Positions 37,702 to 47,039 of a stretch of DNA of 64,000 nt are shown here, piece after piece. Under the pieces are notes generated by a model that saw only the letters and a list, made by a program, of their open reading frames with translations, searched no databases and had not been told where the DNA came from. The translations under genes and the position numbers were made by a program. The DNA is from Morinoia aosen (taxonomy: Eukaryota; Arthropoda; Malacostraca; Amphipoda; Talitridae). The DNA lies in contig CM059570.1 of NCBI GenBank assembly GCA_030386875.1, forward strand, positions 30,867,422-30,931,421, given 5' to 3'. The stretch's first letter is position 1, and every line of letters starts with the position of its first letter.

Positions 37702-37891
37702 TTCGCCGTGATATTCGCCGTGTACACAGCCGCAGCGCTACGGGGCACCGAAGCGCACAGCTCAGGGGCCTGCCCCGGCTCGTGCAGCACCCTCATCCCG
37801 CAGCACGAGGGCGCCACCGCCGTGCCTGGTGGGGCCGGTCCTTACAGCATCCGGGCACCCGCGCAGGTGGCGGCAGGGTCCACTGTGACCG
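37701..37891 (+). CDS. Reeler-domain secreted protein, exon 2 (signal peptide core and N-terminal half)
   Basis: This 191-nt exon encodes residues 5-68 of a 164-residue product. The acceptor is CCCATGCCCGCAG and the donor is G|GTGGGT, phase 1. Residues 6-18 form the hydrophobic signal core, and cleavage is likely near residues 23-26 (GTEAHS). The mature start contains Cys29 and Cys33, then PYSI (52-55) and GSTVT (64-68), which match the opening strands of a Reeler domain (Cys, PY.I, PG..VTV). The exon is strongly GC-rich against AT-rich introns. Single-Reeler secreted proteins of insects (Hdd11, Noduler) are of this size, are induced by bacteria, and act in haemolymph binding and nodulation. 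An immune role here is inferred from family. Repeat arrays touch both ends of the exon: one carries acceptor copies upstream, and a G-rich one starts at the donor. Confidence 0.9.
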
Positions 37892-38395
37892 GTGGGTGGT
37901 GGGGAGGTGTTCTGGTTGTGGGTGGTATGCTTCTGGTGGGTGGTGTTCGTTTGGTAGGTGGTGTTCCTCTTGTAAGTGGTGGGGTGGTGTTGTAGTGGTG
38001 TTTTGGTGGTATTCCAAAGATGGGTGATGGATCCAGTTACTGGTGGGTTGTGGGGTGCTGTGGAGATATTGGGTGATGGGGTTGGTGTTCCTCTGGTTGG
38101 TGGTGGGGCGGTGTTCCTCTGGTGGGTGGTGGGGTGTGTTCCTCGGGTGGGTGGTGGGGTAGTGTTCCTCTGGTGGGTGGTATGGGTGGTGTTCCTGTGG
38201 TGTGTGGTGGGGGTGATGTTCCTTTGAAGGGTGGTTGGGTGGTGTTCCTCGGGTGGGTGGTGGGGGTGGTGTTCCTCGAGAGGGTGGTGAAGCGGTGTTC
38301 CTCTGGTGGGTGGTGGGGTGGTGTTCCTCTAGCGGGTGATGAGAGTGATGTGGAGATGACGGTCGTTCTGTTCAGATATTCCTCAGGTAGGTGAT
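37891..38395. repeat. G-rich ~26-bp repeat starting at the exon 2 donor
   Basis: GGTGGGTGGTGGGGTGGTGT and TCCTCT recur about 15 times. The sense strand, and so the pre-mRNA, is rich in GG/GGG runs able to form G-quadruplexes. The real donor (G|GTGGGT) is the first element of the series, and GTAAGT at 37972 is a better consensus donor. Confidence 0.88.
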
Positions 38396-38574
38396 GGATC
38401 CAGCGCTACAGGTTAGTGATGGCGGGAAAATTCCTCATGTGGGTGATGGTGGTGCTGTGATGATGGTGTGGGTGATGGTGGTGCTGAGGACAAACTCTTT
38501 ACGCTATCGCTTATTCAGCAATTTGTGTCCACGCTGTTGGTTGGTTAGAAGAGTTGTGAACGAAATGATTATAA

Positions 38575-38682
38575 TCCAGTCAAAATTTTCCGCCAGAGCA
38601 TGCATGTTTTTCACCGCCTAAGCGATTTAATTACTTGGGTGGCGAAACAAATGCATGCAAGCGGCGTAAAAGTTAGACTGGG
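38575..38682. mobile_element. 108-bp foldback element, copy 2
   Basis: It runs from TCCAGTCAAAATTTTCCGCC to AAAAGTTAGACTGGG with internal inverted blocks CATGCATG and CACCGCCTAAG/CTTGGGTGGCG. It is inserted in intron 2 of the Reeler gene, just after the G-rich array. Confidence 0.8.
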
Positions 38683-38689
38683 TAATGTA

Positions 38690-39480
38690 ACAACTTGCGT
38701 GTGTTGTTTGTTTTGTGGAAACCTGTGCGCGTTTTGTCTGTTATGTATGTAATAACTCGGGCACGTGTTGATTGTTGTGTAACAAATAGCGTATGTATTG
38801 ATTGTTGTGTACAACTTGTGGGGGTGTCGTTATTTATTGCTTGACGACTTAGCTACATGTTATTAACAGCGATAAAATTTTCTTTACAATTTCGGATCAA
38901 CCGACAGCAAAAATCGTAAAAGATTTAGTTTTATAGTCATGAAATCCTGCCCCAACTTACACATCGTGAATGGGCGACTCTGTTTGGATTTGAGAATTTC
39001 CGACAACGCACCAATTCGCATTCATGAGAGTTGCGCGTGGATTACCTCTCATACAATGTGACTGATAGCTTCTCGGAGCGCATCAAACAAATTTTTCAGT
39101 TTGTTAAATGTCTATTTCTATTAATATTTTTATTTTTCTTCGTTATTGTTCAAATTTTAGGTTGCAACGTCTAATTACATCCTTGTTGCGCAATGTCTTA
39201 ATAGCAACTGCCTTCGATTTACACCTTCAAAATGTTATTATGGCTTTATCCATGTTTCGTTGTGTAGGCTTAATTTTTTTTATTCCGTGAACTGTGAAGC
39301 TGCTTTGTTACTTGAGCATACCTCTTGGATCCAAAAACAGGGATTCACATTTCTGGAGTGAAGTTATCCTGTAAAATTGTGCCCTGGAACATGAAGATCT
39401 GCAAATTTACCATGACGCTTATAATGCAAAGGAGTGCCCTACGCTGGGTAGATCCGAAGGTAATTCCAAATTTTATTTCT
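38690..39480. other. Intron 2, no recognisable gene
   Basis: Begins with degenerate TTGATTGTTGTGTAACA repeats (38690-38830). The rest is unique. Confidence 0.45.
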
Positions 39481-40535
39481 TTCACAAAATTATATTATCA
39501 GGGAAAGTGATAGTCTGAGGAATCAAATTGAAGGAGCATTTACTCTTCACCATTAAAATTCATGACAAAGTAACTTCGCTGATTTTCAACTTGAATAATA
39601 CAGACCAATTTTTTACCTCCGTGATCGACGAACTAATGATACTCGATCGCTTTTACCTCTGAAGAAATACAGTTTAACACAAGACGCACGTGCGAAGCAT
39701 CTTGAGGATGAAGCTGGTAAATTAAGATACATGATAATGTATCAATTTTCAGGTTCACTTTCAAATTTAAGCACACAATATGTTCTGAAGAAAAGGCTCA
39801 TCAACGACGCAAATCAAAGCTCCTATTGCTTGACTAGCAGCACGTTCCAAAAATTCACAAACAGTAACACCCTAATAGTAGCATTAGTAGTAGACCGTTG
39901 AAAGCAGAATGTTACAAAAATTCACTCGTAGTAGCACACTGATAGTTGCACTGATAGCAGCACGTTGCTAAAATGCACTAAATGTCATGTTCACTTCTGA
40001 ACAGTTGAGACCAAAGCCTGCTCTAAAGTTCTGAGCAGCTCTAAATATTGCGTCCATTGCTCAATAACAGACACTCAAGTCTAGATGCATAATCGTTGCG
40101 AAGTGTACAAAGTGTACTAAATATTACGTCTATTCTGAATAATTGCTTCCAAAAGCTAGACGCCTCACACGCAACACGTGCGCCCACTGCGTGAAAAACC
40201 ATCCGTTTTTTCTATCTTGACTGAAGTCTGGGCCGCGCACGCAACACACTCTCACACGCACTATGTAGGAAAACGTTTTATTCGTTCCTTTTTTACCTTA
40301 TGAAATAATGTCTTCAGGAATCGTCCAACTGTATTTTAAATCCTTCACAAAATTTTGTTGTTATCACGCAAAGCGGCAGGCTGCGGAGTCAAATGGAGGA
40401 GCAGTTAATTAAAATTCATGACGAAGTAACTTAAGTTGATTTAAAACTCTAACATAATAGATCAAATTTTCCTTCGTTATGAATTAATGATACTCGGTAA
40501 TTTTCCTTCGTGATGAATTAATGATACTCGGTGGT
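39455..40535. repeat. Direct duplication ~190 bp, spaced by ~650 bp
   Basis: 39455-39650 and about 40320-40535 share TTTCACAAAATT, GGAG.CAGTTA-like text, AAAATTCATGACNAAGTAAC and AATGATACTCG. 39820-39980 also has a small repeat of GCACGTTNCNAAAATTCAC. Confidence 0.6.
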
Positions 40536-40545
40536 TTTATCCGTA

Positions 40546-40773
40546 CTAACACTTTAACCGTAATTGGATAACCTGAAGTTTAACATCCAACTCAAATTTA
40601 AAGTCAAATGTAATTCGAAAGTTTTAAAATTGCAAACATTAATTGGATCGTGCCTTCATTTAGCATTCATTAAATATTTTTGAAAATTGAGTTAGTGACT
40701 AGTGATCGGTTAGCAGCAATATGAAAATCCCCTCCGGGGCCAACGGTCGCGTACGTTACGGTTAAAGTGCTAA
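40546..40773 (+). mobile_element. TTAA-type piggyBac-like MITE, copy F
   Basis: This 228-bp copy has the best-preserved inverted ends: ACACTTTAACCGTAA at the left and TTACGGTTAAAGTG at the right. It is flanked by CTAA on both sides, a one-base variant of TTAA. It ends about 60 bp upstream of exon 3 of the Reeler gene, so it is an insertion in intron 2. Confidence 0.85.
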
Positions 40774-40835
40774 TGATACTCGATAGCTTTAACTAGTCAA
40801 ATTTCCCGATACACTGACCACTCTGCTGCCCGCAG

Positions 40836-40969
40836 TGAGTATCGGAGGAGCGCCGTTCAAAGGCTTCATCGTGCGCGCCATGGACGCCAACGGCAGTGAA
40901 GGAGGATCCCAATTTGTGGACGGAGGAGCGGGTGCCCGCTACCAGCCCATCGCCTGCGACGCCTCGGCC
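40836..40969 (+). CDS. Reeler-domain secreted protein, exon 3 (domain core)
   Basis: This 134-nt exon has acceptor TGCTGCCCGCAG, with a branch-like CTGAC about 20 nt upstream, and donor GTAAGC. It encodes residues 69-113. The hallmark Reeler strand is FKGFIVRA at 76-83 (family pattern F-K-G-F-L-x-x-A), followed by a Gly-rich loop and Cys108, which in Reeler folds pairs with an N-terminal Cys. The phase (1 in, 0 out) fits both neighbours. Codon usage is GC-rich, as in exon 2. The 60-bp minisatellite begins within about 30 bp of the donor. Confidence 0.92.
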
Positions 40970-40978
40970 GTAAGCTTG

Positions 40979-41278
40979 CGTCGTCTCGGTGGCATTTCAT
41001 TTAGTCTTTTGCTTATATCGTCTTGGTGTCATTAGTTTCATCATCTTGATGTCATTTGGTTTAGTTATTTGCTTTTATCGTCTTGGTGTCATTAATTTCA
41101 TCATCTTTCTGTTATTTGGCTTAGTCTTTTGCCTTTATCGTCTTAATGTCATTAATTTCATCATCTTGATGTCATTTGGCTTAGTCTTTTGCTTTTATCG
41201 TCTTGGTGTCATTAATTTCATCATCTTGATGTCATTTGGCTTAGTCTTTTGCTTTTATCGTCTTGGTGACGACGTATA
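40979..41278. repeat. 60-bp minisatellite just after exon 3, ~5 copies
   Basis: The unit contains CTTTTATCGTCTTGGTGTCA, TTAATTTCATCATCTTGATG and TCATTTGGCTTAGTCTTTTG. The first degenerate unit starts about 10 bp past the GTAAGC donor. Confidence 0.93.
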
Positions 41279-41404
41279 TATTTTTCCTCACCATTAACCC
41301 CTCGGTAAATGTTAGGACTTTTAGTTTCCATCATTATTATTATTTACCTATCAGGGCATGAGTGTAACTGTTTCCTCTCACCACCTTTAATGATACGATT
41401 ATAC

Positions 41405-42960
41405 GTAACTACCAGAGTTAATATTCACTGAACACGGCATAAATGTTGCTATTTTATGTAACCATCAACGTTACCATTTACTAATCACAGCATAAATGTT
41501 GCTATTTTATCTTACCATCAGCGTTACCATTTACTAACCACAGCATAAATGTTGCTATTTTATGTTACCATCAACGTTACCATTTACTAATCACAGCATA
41601 AATGTTGCTATTTTATGTTACCATCAGCGTTACCATTTACTAATCACAGCATAAATGTTGCTATTTTATCTTACCATCAGCGTTACCATTTACTAATCAC
41701 AGCATAAATGTTGCTATTTTATGTTACCATCAGCGTTACCATTTACTAATCACAGCATAAATGTTGTTATTTTATGTTACCATCAGCGTTACCATTTACT
41801 AACCACAGCATAAATGTTGCTATTTTATGTTACCATCAGCGTTACCATTTACTAATCACAGCATAAATGTTGCTATTTTATGTTACCATCAGCGTTACCA
41901 TTTACTAATCACAGCATAAATGTTGTTATTTTATGTTACCATCAGCGTTACCATTCACTAATCACACCATAAATGTTGCTATTTTATGTTACCATCAGCG
42001 TTACCATTTACTAATCACAGCATAAATGTTGCTATTTTATCTTACCATCAGCGTTACCATTTACTAACCACAGCATAAATGTTGCTATTTTATGTTACCA
42101 TCAGCGTTACCATTTACTAACCACACCATAAATGTTGCTATTTTATGTTACCATCAGCGTTACCATTTACTAATCACAGCATAAATGTTGCTATTTTATG
42201 TTACCATCAGCGTTACCATTTACTAATCACAGCATAAATGTTGCTATTTTATGTTACCATCAACGTTACCATTTACTAATCACAGCATAAATGTTGCTAT
42301 TTTATGTTACCATCAGCGTTACCATTTACTAACCACAGCATAAATGTTGCTATTTTATGTTACCATCAGCGTTACCATTCACTAATCACAGCATAAATGT
42401 TGCTATTTTATGTTACCATCAGCGTTACCATTCACTAATCACAGCATAAATGTTGCTATTTTATGTTACCATCAACGTTACCATTCACTAATCACAGCAT
42501 AAATGTTGCTATTTTATGTTACCATCAGCGTTACCATTTACTAATCACAGCATAAATGTTGCTATTTTATGTTACCATCAACGTTACCATTTACTAATCA
42601 CAGCATAAATGTTGCTATTTTATGTTACCATCAACGTTACCATTTACTAATCACAGCATAAATGTTGCTATTTTATGTTACCATCAACGTTACCATTTAC
42701 TAATCACAGCATAAATGTTGCTCTTTTATGTTACCATCAACGTTACCATTCACTAATCGCAGCATAAATGTTGCTATTTTATGTTACCATCAGCGTTACC
42801 ATTTACTAATCACAGTATAAATGTTGTTATTTTATGATGCAACCAGTGTTACCATTTACACATCATACATGTTACTATTTTACGTAACAATAAGTGCTAA
42901 TATTCACTAATCACAGCATAAATGTTACTATTGCCTTTTACAATCAGTGTTATTACCATA
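41405..42960. repeat. 53-bp minisatellite, ~28 copies, intron 3
   Basis: The unit contains TTACCATTTACTAATCACAG, CATAAATGTTGCTATTTTAT and GTTACCATCAGCG. The array ends about 50 bp before exon 4. CAGCG/CAACG and CTAATCA/CTAACCA variants are interspersed. Confidence 0.97.
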
Positions 42961-43009
42961 ATGCCAAAAAATCCACGTCATAACAATTACAATTCCACAA
43001 CCTCCCCAG

Positions 43010-43098
43010 GACACGGCCACACACACCGACAGCTCCGACAAGACCTCCATCAACCTGCAGTGGGTCGCACCATATAAGAAGGGCGCATACAGACTTGT
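43010..43098 (+). CDS. Reeler-domain secreted protein, exon 4
   Basis: This 89-nt exon has acceptor CAACCTCCCCAG and strong donor GTGAGT (43099). It encodes residues 114-142. The segment THTDSSDKTSINLQWVAP (117-134) is the characteristic Reeler stretch (pattern T-H-x3-S-x-K-T-x-I/V-x-L-x-W-x-A-P), and KKGAYRL follows. It ends in phase 2, with GT completed by the first G of exon 5. A TG-rich simple array begins about 20 bp after the donor. Confidence 0.93.
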
Positions 43099-43119
43099 GT
43101 GAGTACACAGCCTTGTGTT

Positions 43120-43250
43120 GTGGGGGGGTGTGATGCGTGGTGGGGGTGTGTGAGTGCTACATGTTGTGTGTCTGTGTGTGATGCATGTTGTGTGTCTGTG
43201 TGTGATACATGTTGTGTGCATGTGTGTGATGCATGCACTGAATGCATGTG
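43120..43250. repeat. TG-rich simple array after exon 4
   Basis: Units of GTGTGTGATGCATGTTGTGT. The same text appears inverted at the centre of the 512-bp palindrome. Confidence 0.85.
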
Positions 43251-43256
43251 TGTTGT

Positions 43257-43768
43257 GAATATAATGAATTTGGAGATACACATGTATATTTTCTCTATAG
43301 TATGATAATTATCACTATTAGTATAATTATTTAGTTAATTTTTGACTTTAAGAGATATGGAAACAAGCTTTTAACCACAGGACCTAAAACTATATTATCA
43401 TTACCATAAGATGACTACCGTAGCAGCTGGTGACCATACAGCTCGCACAAACACACATCATGCATCACACACAACATGCATCACACACATGCATACAACA
43501 TGTATCACACACATGCACACAACATGTTGTGTGTCTGTGTGTGATGCATGTTGTGTGTGATGCATGATGTGTGTTTGTTCGAGCTGTATGGTCACCAGCT
43601 GCTACGGTAGTCATCTTATGGTAATGATAATATAGTTTTAGGTCCTGTGGTTATAAGCTTGTTTCAATATCTCTTAAAGTCAAAACTTAACTAAATAATT
43701 ATACTAATAGTGATAATTATCATACTATAAAGAAAATATACATGTGTATCTCCAAATTCATTATATTC
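43257..43768. repeat. 512-bp near-perfect palindrome in intron 4
   Basis: The left arm begins GAATATAATGAATTTGGAGA and the right arm ends with its inverse TCTCCAAATTCATTATATTC. Arms of about 240 bp agree almost base for base, through TAATTATTTAGTTAA, CACAGGACCTAAAACTATAT and GACTACCGTAGCAGCTGGTG. The centre near 43512 is TG/CA-rich (ACACAACATGTTGTGTG). The TG array at 43120-43250 resembles this centre, suggesting an inverted duplication of intron sequence. Confidence 0.9.
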
Positions 43769-43769
43769 C

Positions 43770-44571
43770 GTATAATATACGTTACCCTCAAAATAATTGG
43801 AATTATCGAAAAAAATCATGATGCTACTTATCACTAATTTAAACAATTTATTTAAATCGTTAAAATTAGTGAAACATTACCAATCATGTAATGAACGCTT
43901 TTATTCTAACTAACTAAATCACTGAAAGAAAGGGCATGAAAATCCTTTTGTTAGTCATAATAACTTCATTGCCTCAATATCTGCTGGGTCATTTTGAGTA
44001 GCCAGAGAGAGTTAGATGTTGAGCAACACAATTTCAAAGTGTGTTAGTAATTAGTTACTCCATTTGAAATGCTTATGTTTTACTACCTTCAAAAACATAA
44101 GGAAGATGATACCAGAAAATCATTTTAAAAAAATGTGCAAACGCAACAAAACTCAGTTCTAAATAATTTACAAAACAAAAGTTTATTATTTATAATACAT
44201 ATTTTCCTACATCTTTTAACATTGAAATTAGAAAAATTAGATCTAATTTCAGACCTACTACTACTATCACTGGTGTACACGGCCAGTCAGAAATGACAGA
44301 ATTCGGTAGTTTCCTTCAAATAAATCTTGCAGTTGTGGATGGCCAACAAATATATCCATCCCAACAGTACACGCCATTAAAATATTCTAGCACTTGCGCA
44401 ATGGTGAAACTCGTATCACAGATACGGTCATTGAGCAGCATACTTTTGAGCGTCACAGAAAGACGGAAGAGGCGGATACCCAACAAATATATAAATAAAT
44501 AAACACACCAAGAGTAGCATTAGTTAAGGCAAGACAGTAAATTCGAGTAATATTTTTTTCTTCGTAACAGG
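43770..44571. other. End of intron 4, no further exon
   Basis: Unique sequence. GGCCAGTCAGAAATGAC (44281) and CGTATCACAGATACGGTCA (44410) resemble Helitron interior text, possibly a very old copy. Confidence 0.4.
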
Positions 44572-44638
44572 GCGACGATTGTGAAGGAATACGCCACCTT
44601 CTACTCCGGCTACTACACTGATGTGATAGTGCAGTAAA
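44572..44638 (+). CDS. Reeler-domain secreted protein, exon 5 (C-terminus and stop)
   Basis: The acceptor is TTTTTTTCTTCGTAACAG. The first G completes Val143; ATIVKEYATFYSGYY follows, and the frame ends at TAA (44636-44638) after DVIVQ. This is the last Reeler strand (family: F-x-A-T-V-V). With exons 1-4 the total is 495 nt including the stop, or 164 residues, close to the usual length of insect single-Reeler defence proteins. No transmembrane or DOMON segment follows, so this is not a ferric-chelate-reductase-type protein. A 35-bp tandem repeat starts almost immediately after the stop. Confidence 0.9.
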
Positions 44639-44938
44639 CTTCTCCACCTGCTACACAGCGGTGGTGCAATGATCTTCTCCACCTGCTTCACTGTGGTGGT
44701 GCAATGAACTTCTCCACCAGCTTCACTGTGGTGGTGCAATCACACAAAATTTGTACGAGTGTAACAATTTTAAGATTGGGTTAATTAGATTGGTCAGAGA
44801 ACTCATTGGTCACATTGATCAATCTTCTACGAAATAAATTGTAGAACGCAATGTACGAAGTACGAATGTCGTTGGCCATTAAAGAGGTTTTAAAGTCGTT
44901 TCATTTTCTACGCTGGGAATGTTATGCTTTGAAATAAA
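44639..44938 (+). terminator. Predicted 3'UTR and polyadenylation signals of the Reeler gene
   Basis: AATAAA occurs at 44833-44838 and again at 44933-44938, about 200 and 300 nt after the stop codon. Either could direct polyadenylation. The first 100 nt of the UTR are the 35-bp repeat listed separately. Confidence 0.5.
44640..44742. repeat. 35-bp tandem repeat in the 3'UTR, ~3 copies
   Basis: The unit contains CTTCTCCACCTGCTTCACTG followed by TGGTGGTGCAATGAA. CCAC and GTGG within each unit can pair, so the mRNA tail could carry three small hairpins. It begins within a few bases of the stop codon. Confidence 0.85.
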
Positions 44939-45229
44939 GGCCTACAGAAATTTTAGTTCGCGAAGAAATTTTTTGGAGGCTTGTAAACTGATTCTGAGGT
45001 GAGGCTACAATGCTCTCCTGGTTCTTGTTTTTATTTGTAAGGCTTGTTTACTCTTACGCTTCATTGTTTTATTGCTCGAGAATAAATAAGTTAGGAACAT
45101 TAGGGGAACACGGGATCGTTCAGGGGACAAGAATATCACTATCTTTGGGACAGCAAGAATCATCATTTCGAAATAACTATTTCTATAAAGCAATAAATTC
45201 AAAATGTATCAGTAATACAGTACGGTAAT
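44939..45229. other. Downstream of the Reeler gene, no feature seen
   Basis: Overlapping frames of 65-72 codons on both strands; no family resemblance. Confidence 0.4.
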
Positions 45230-46855
45230 ATTACTCACGAATTATGTATCAATACGGATAATAATCACGGAGCAATTTTGAAATGCGTAATAAAACAGGA
45301 CTTTAGTGTTACTCTCGAATTATGTAATCAATACTGATAATAATTACGGAGCAATTTTGAAATGCGTAATAAAACAGGACCTTAGTGTTACTCACGAATT
45401 ATGTAATCAATACTGATAATAATTACGGAGCAATTTTGAAATGCGTAATGAAACAGGACCTCAGTGTTACTCACGAATTATGTAATCAATACTGATAATA
45501 ATTACGGAGCAATTTTGAAATGCGTAATAAAACAGGACCTTAGTGTTACTCACGAATTATGTATCAATACTGATAATAATTACGGAGCAATTTTGAAATG
45601 CGTAATAAAACAGGACTTTAGTGTTACTCGCGAATTATGTAATCAATACTGATAATAATTACGGAGCAATTTTGAAATGCGTAATAAAACAGGACCTTAG
45701 TGTTACTCACGAATTATGTAATCAATACTGATAATAATTACGGAGCAATTTTGAAATGCGTAATAAAACAGGACCTTAGTGTTACTCACGAATTATGTAA
45801 TCAATACTGATAATAATTACGGAGCAATTTTGAAATGCGTAATAAAACAGGACCTTAGTGTTACTCACGAATTATGTAATCAATACTGATAATAATTACG
45901 GAGCAATTTTGAAATGCGTAATAAAACAGGACCTTAGTGTTACTCACGAATTATGTAATCAATACTGATAATAATTACGGAGCAATTTTGAAATGCGTAA
46001 TAAAACAGGACCTTAGTGTTACTCACGAATTATGTAATCAATACGAATAATAATTACGGAGCAATTTTGAAATGCGCAATAAAACAGGACTTTAGTGTTA
46101 CTCTCGAATTATGTAATCAATACTGATAATAATTACGGAGCAATTTTGAAATGCGTAATGAAACAGGACCTCAGTGTTACTCACGAATTATGTAATCAAT
46201 ACTGATAATAATTACGGAGCAATTTTGAAATGCGTAATAAAACAGGACCTTAGTGTTACTCACGAATTATGTAATCAATACTGATAATAATTACGGAGCA
46301 ATTTTGAAATGCGTAATAAAACAGGACTTTAGTGTTACTCGCGAATTATGTAATCAATACTGATAATAATTACGGAGCAATTTTGAAATGCGTAATAAAA
46401 CAGGACCTTAGTGTTACTCACGAATTATGTAATCAATACTGATAATAATTACGGAGCAATTTTGAAATGCGTAATAAAACAGGACCTTAGTGTTACTCAC
46501 GAATTATGTAATCAATACTGATAATAATTACGGAGCAATTTTGAAATGCGTAATAAAACAGGACCTTAGTGTTACTCACGAATTATGTAATCAATACTGA
46601 TAATAATTACGGAGCAATTTTGAAATGCGTAATAAAACAGGACCTTAGTGTTACTCACGAATTATGTAATCAATACTGATAATAATTACGGAGCAATTTT
46701 GAAATGCGTAATAAAACAGGACCTTAGTGTTACTCACGAATTATGTAATCAATACGAATAATAATTACGGAGCAATTTTGAAATGCGCAATAAAACAGGA
46801 CTTTAGTGTTACTCTCGAATTATGTAATCAATACTGATAATAATTACGGAGCAAT
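45230..46855. repeat. 79-bp minisatellite, ~20 copies, with higher-order structure
   Basis: The unit contains TACTCACGAATTATGTAATC, AATACTGATAATAATTACGG and AGCAATTTTGAAATGCGTAA. Marker variants recur 9-10 units apart: ACTCTCGAAT at 45311, 46100 and 46811; the GTAATGAAACAGG/CCTCAGTG pair near 45447 and 46158; and ACTCGCG near 45626 and 46337. Confidence 0.97.
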
Positions 46856-47039
46856 AGCGCGTTTTTTCTACCTGAGTAATACTTCAACACAGCCACGTAG
46901 ATTGTTCGGTGTCTTGAAATTATTGTGCTTGTCCTAGAGTGCTTGTTAGTTTTGCTTTGCTTTCAGTCGATTTCATTTACATAGTAAATTGTGCTTCCAT
47001 GTAAATAACTAGTTAGCATTCCCTTGATTAATGACAAAA

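Noticed and set aside
44277..44440. Possible third Helitron copy
   Set aside because: Only two short stretches resemble the interior; neither terminus is present.
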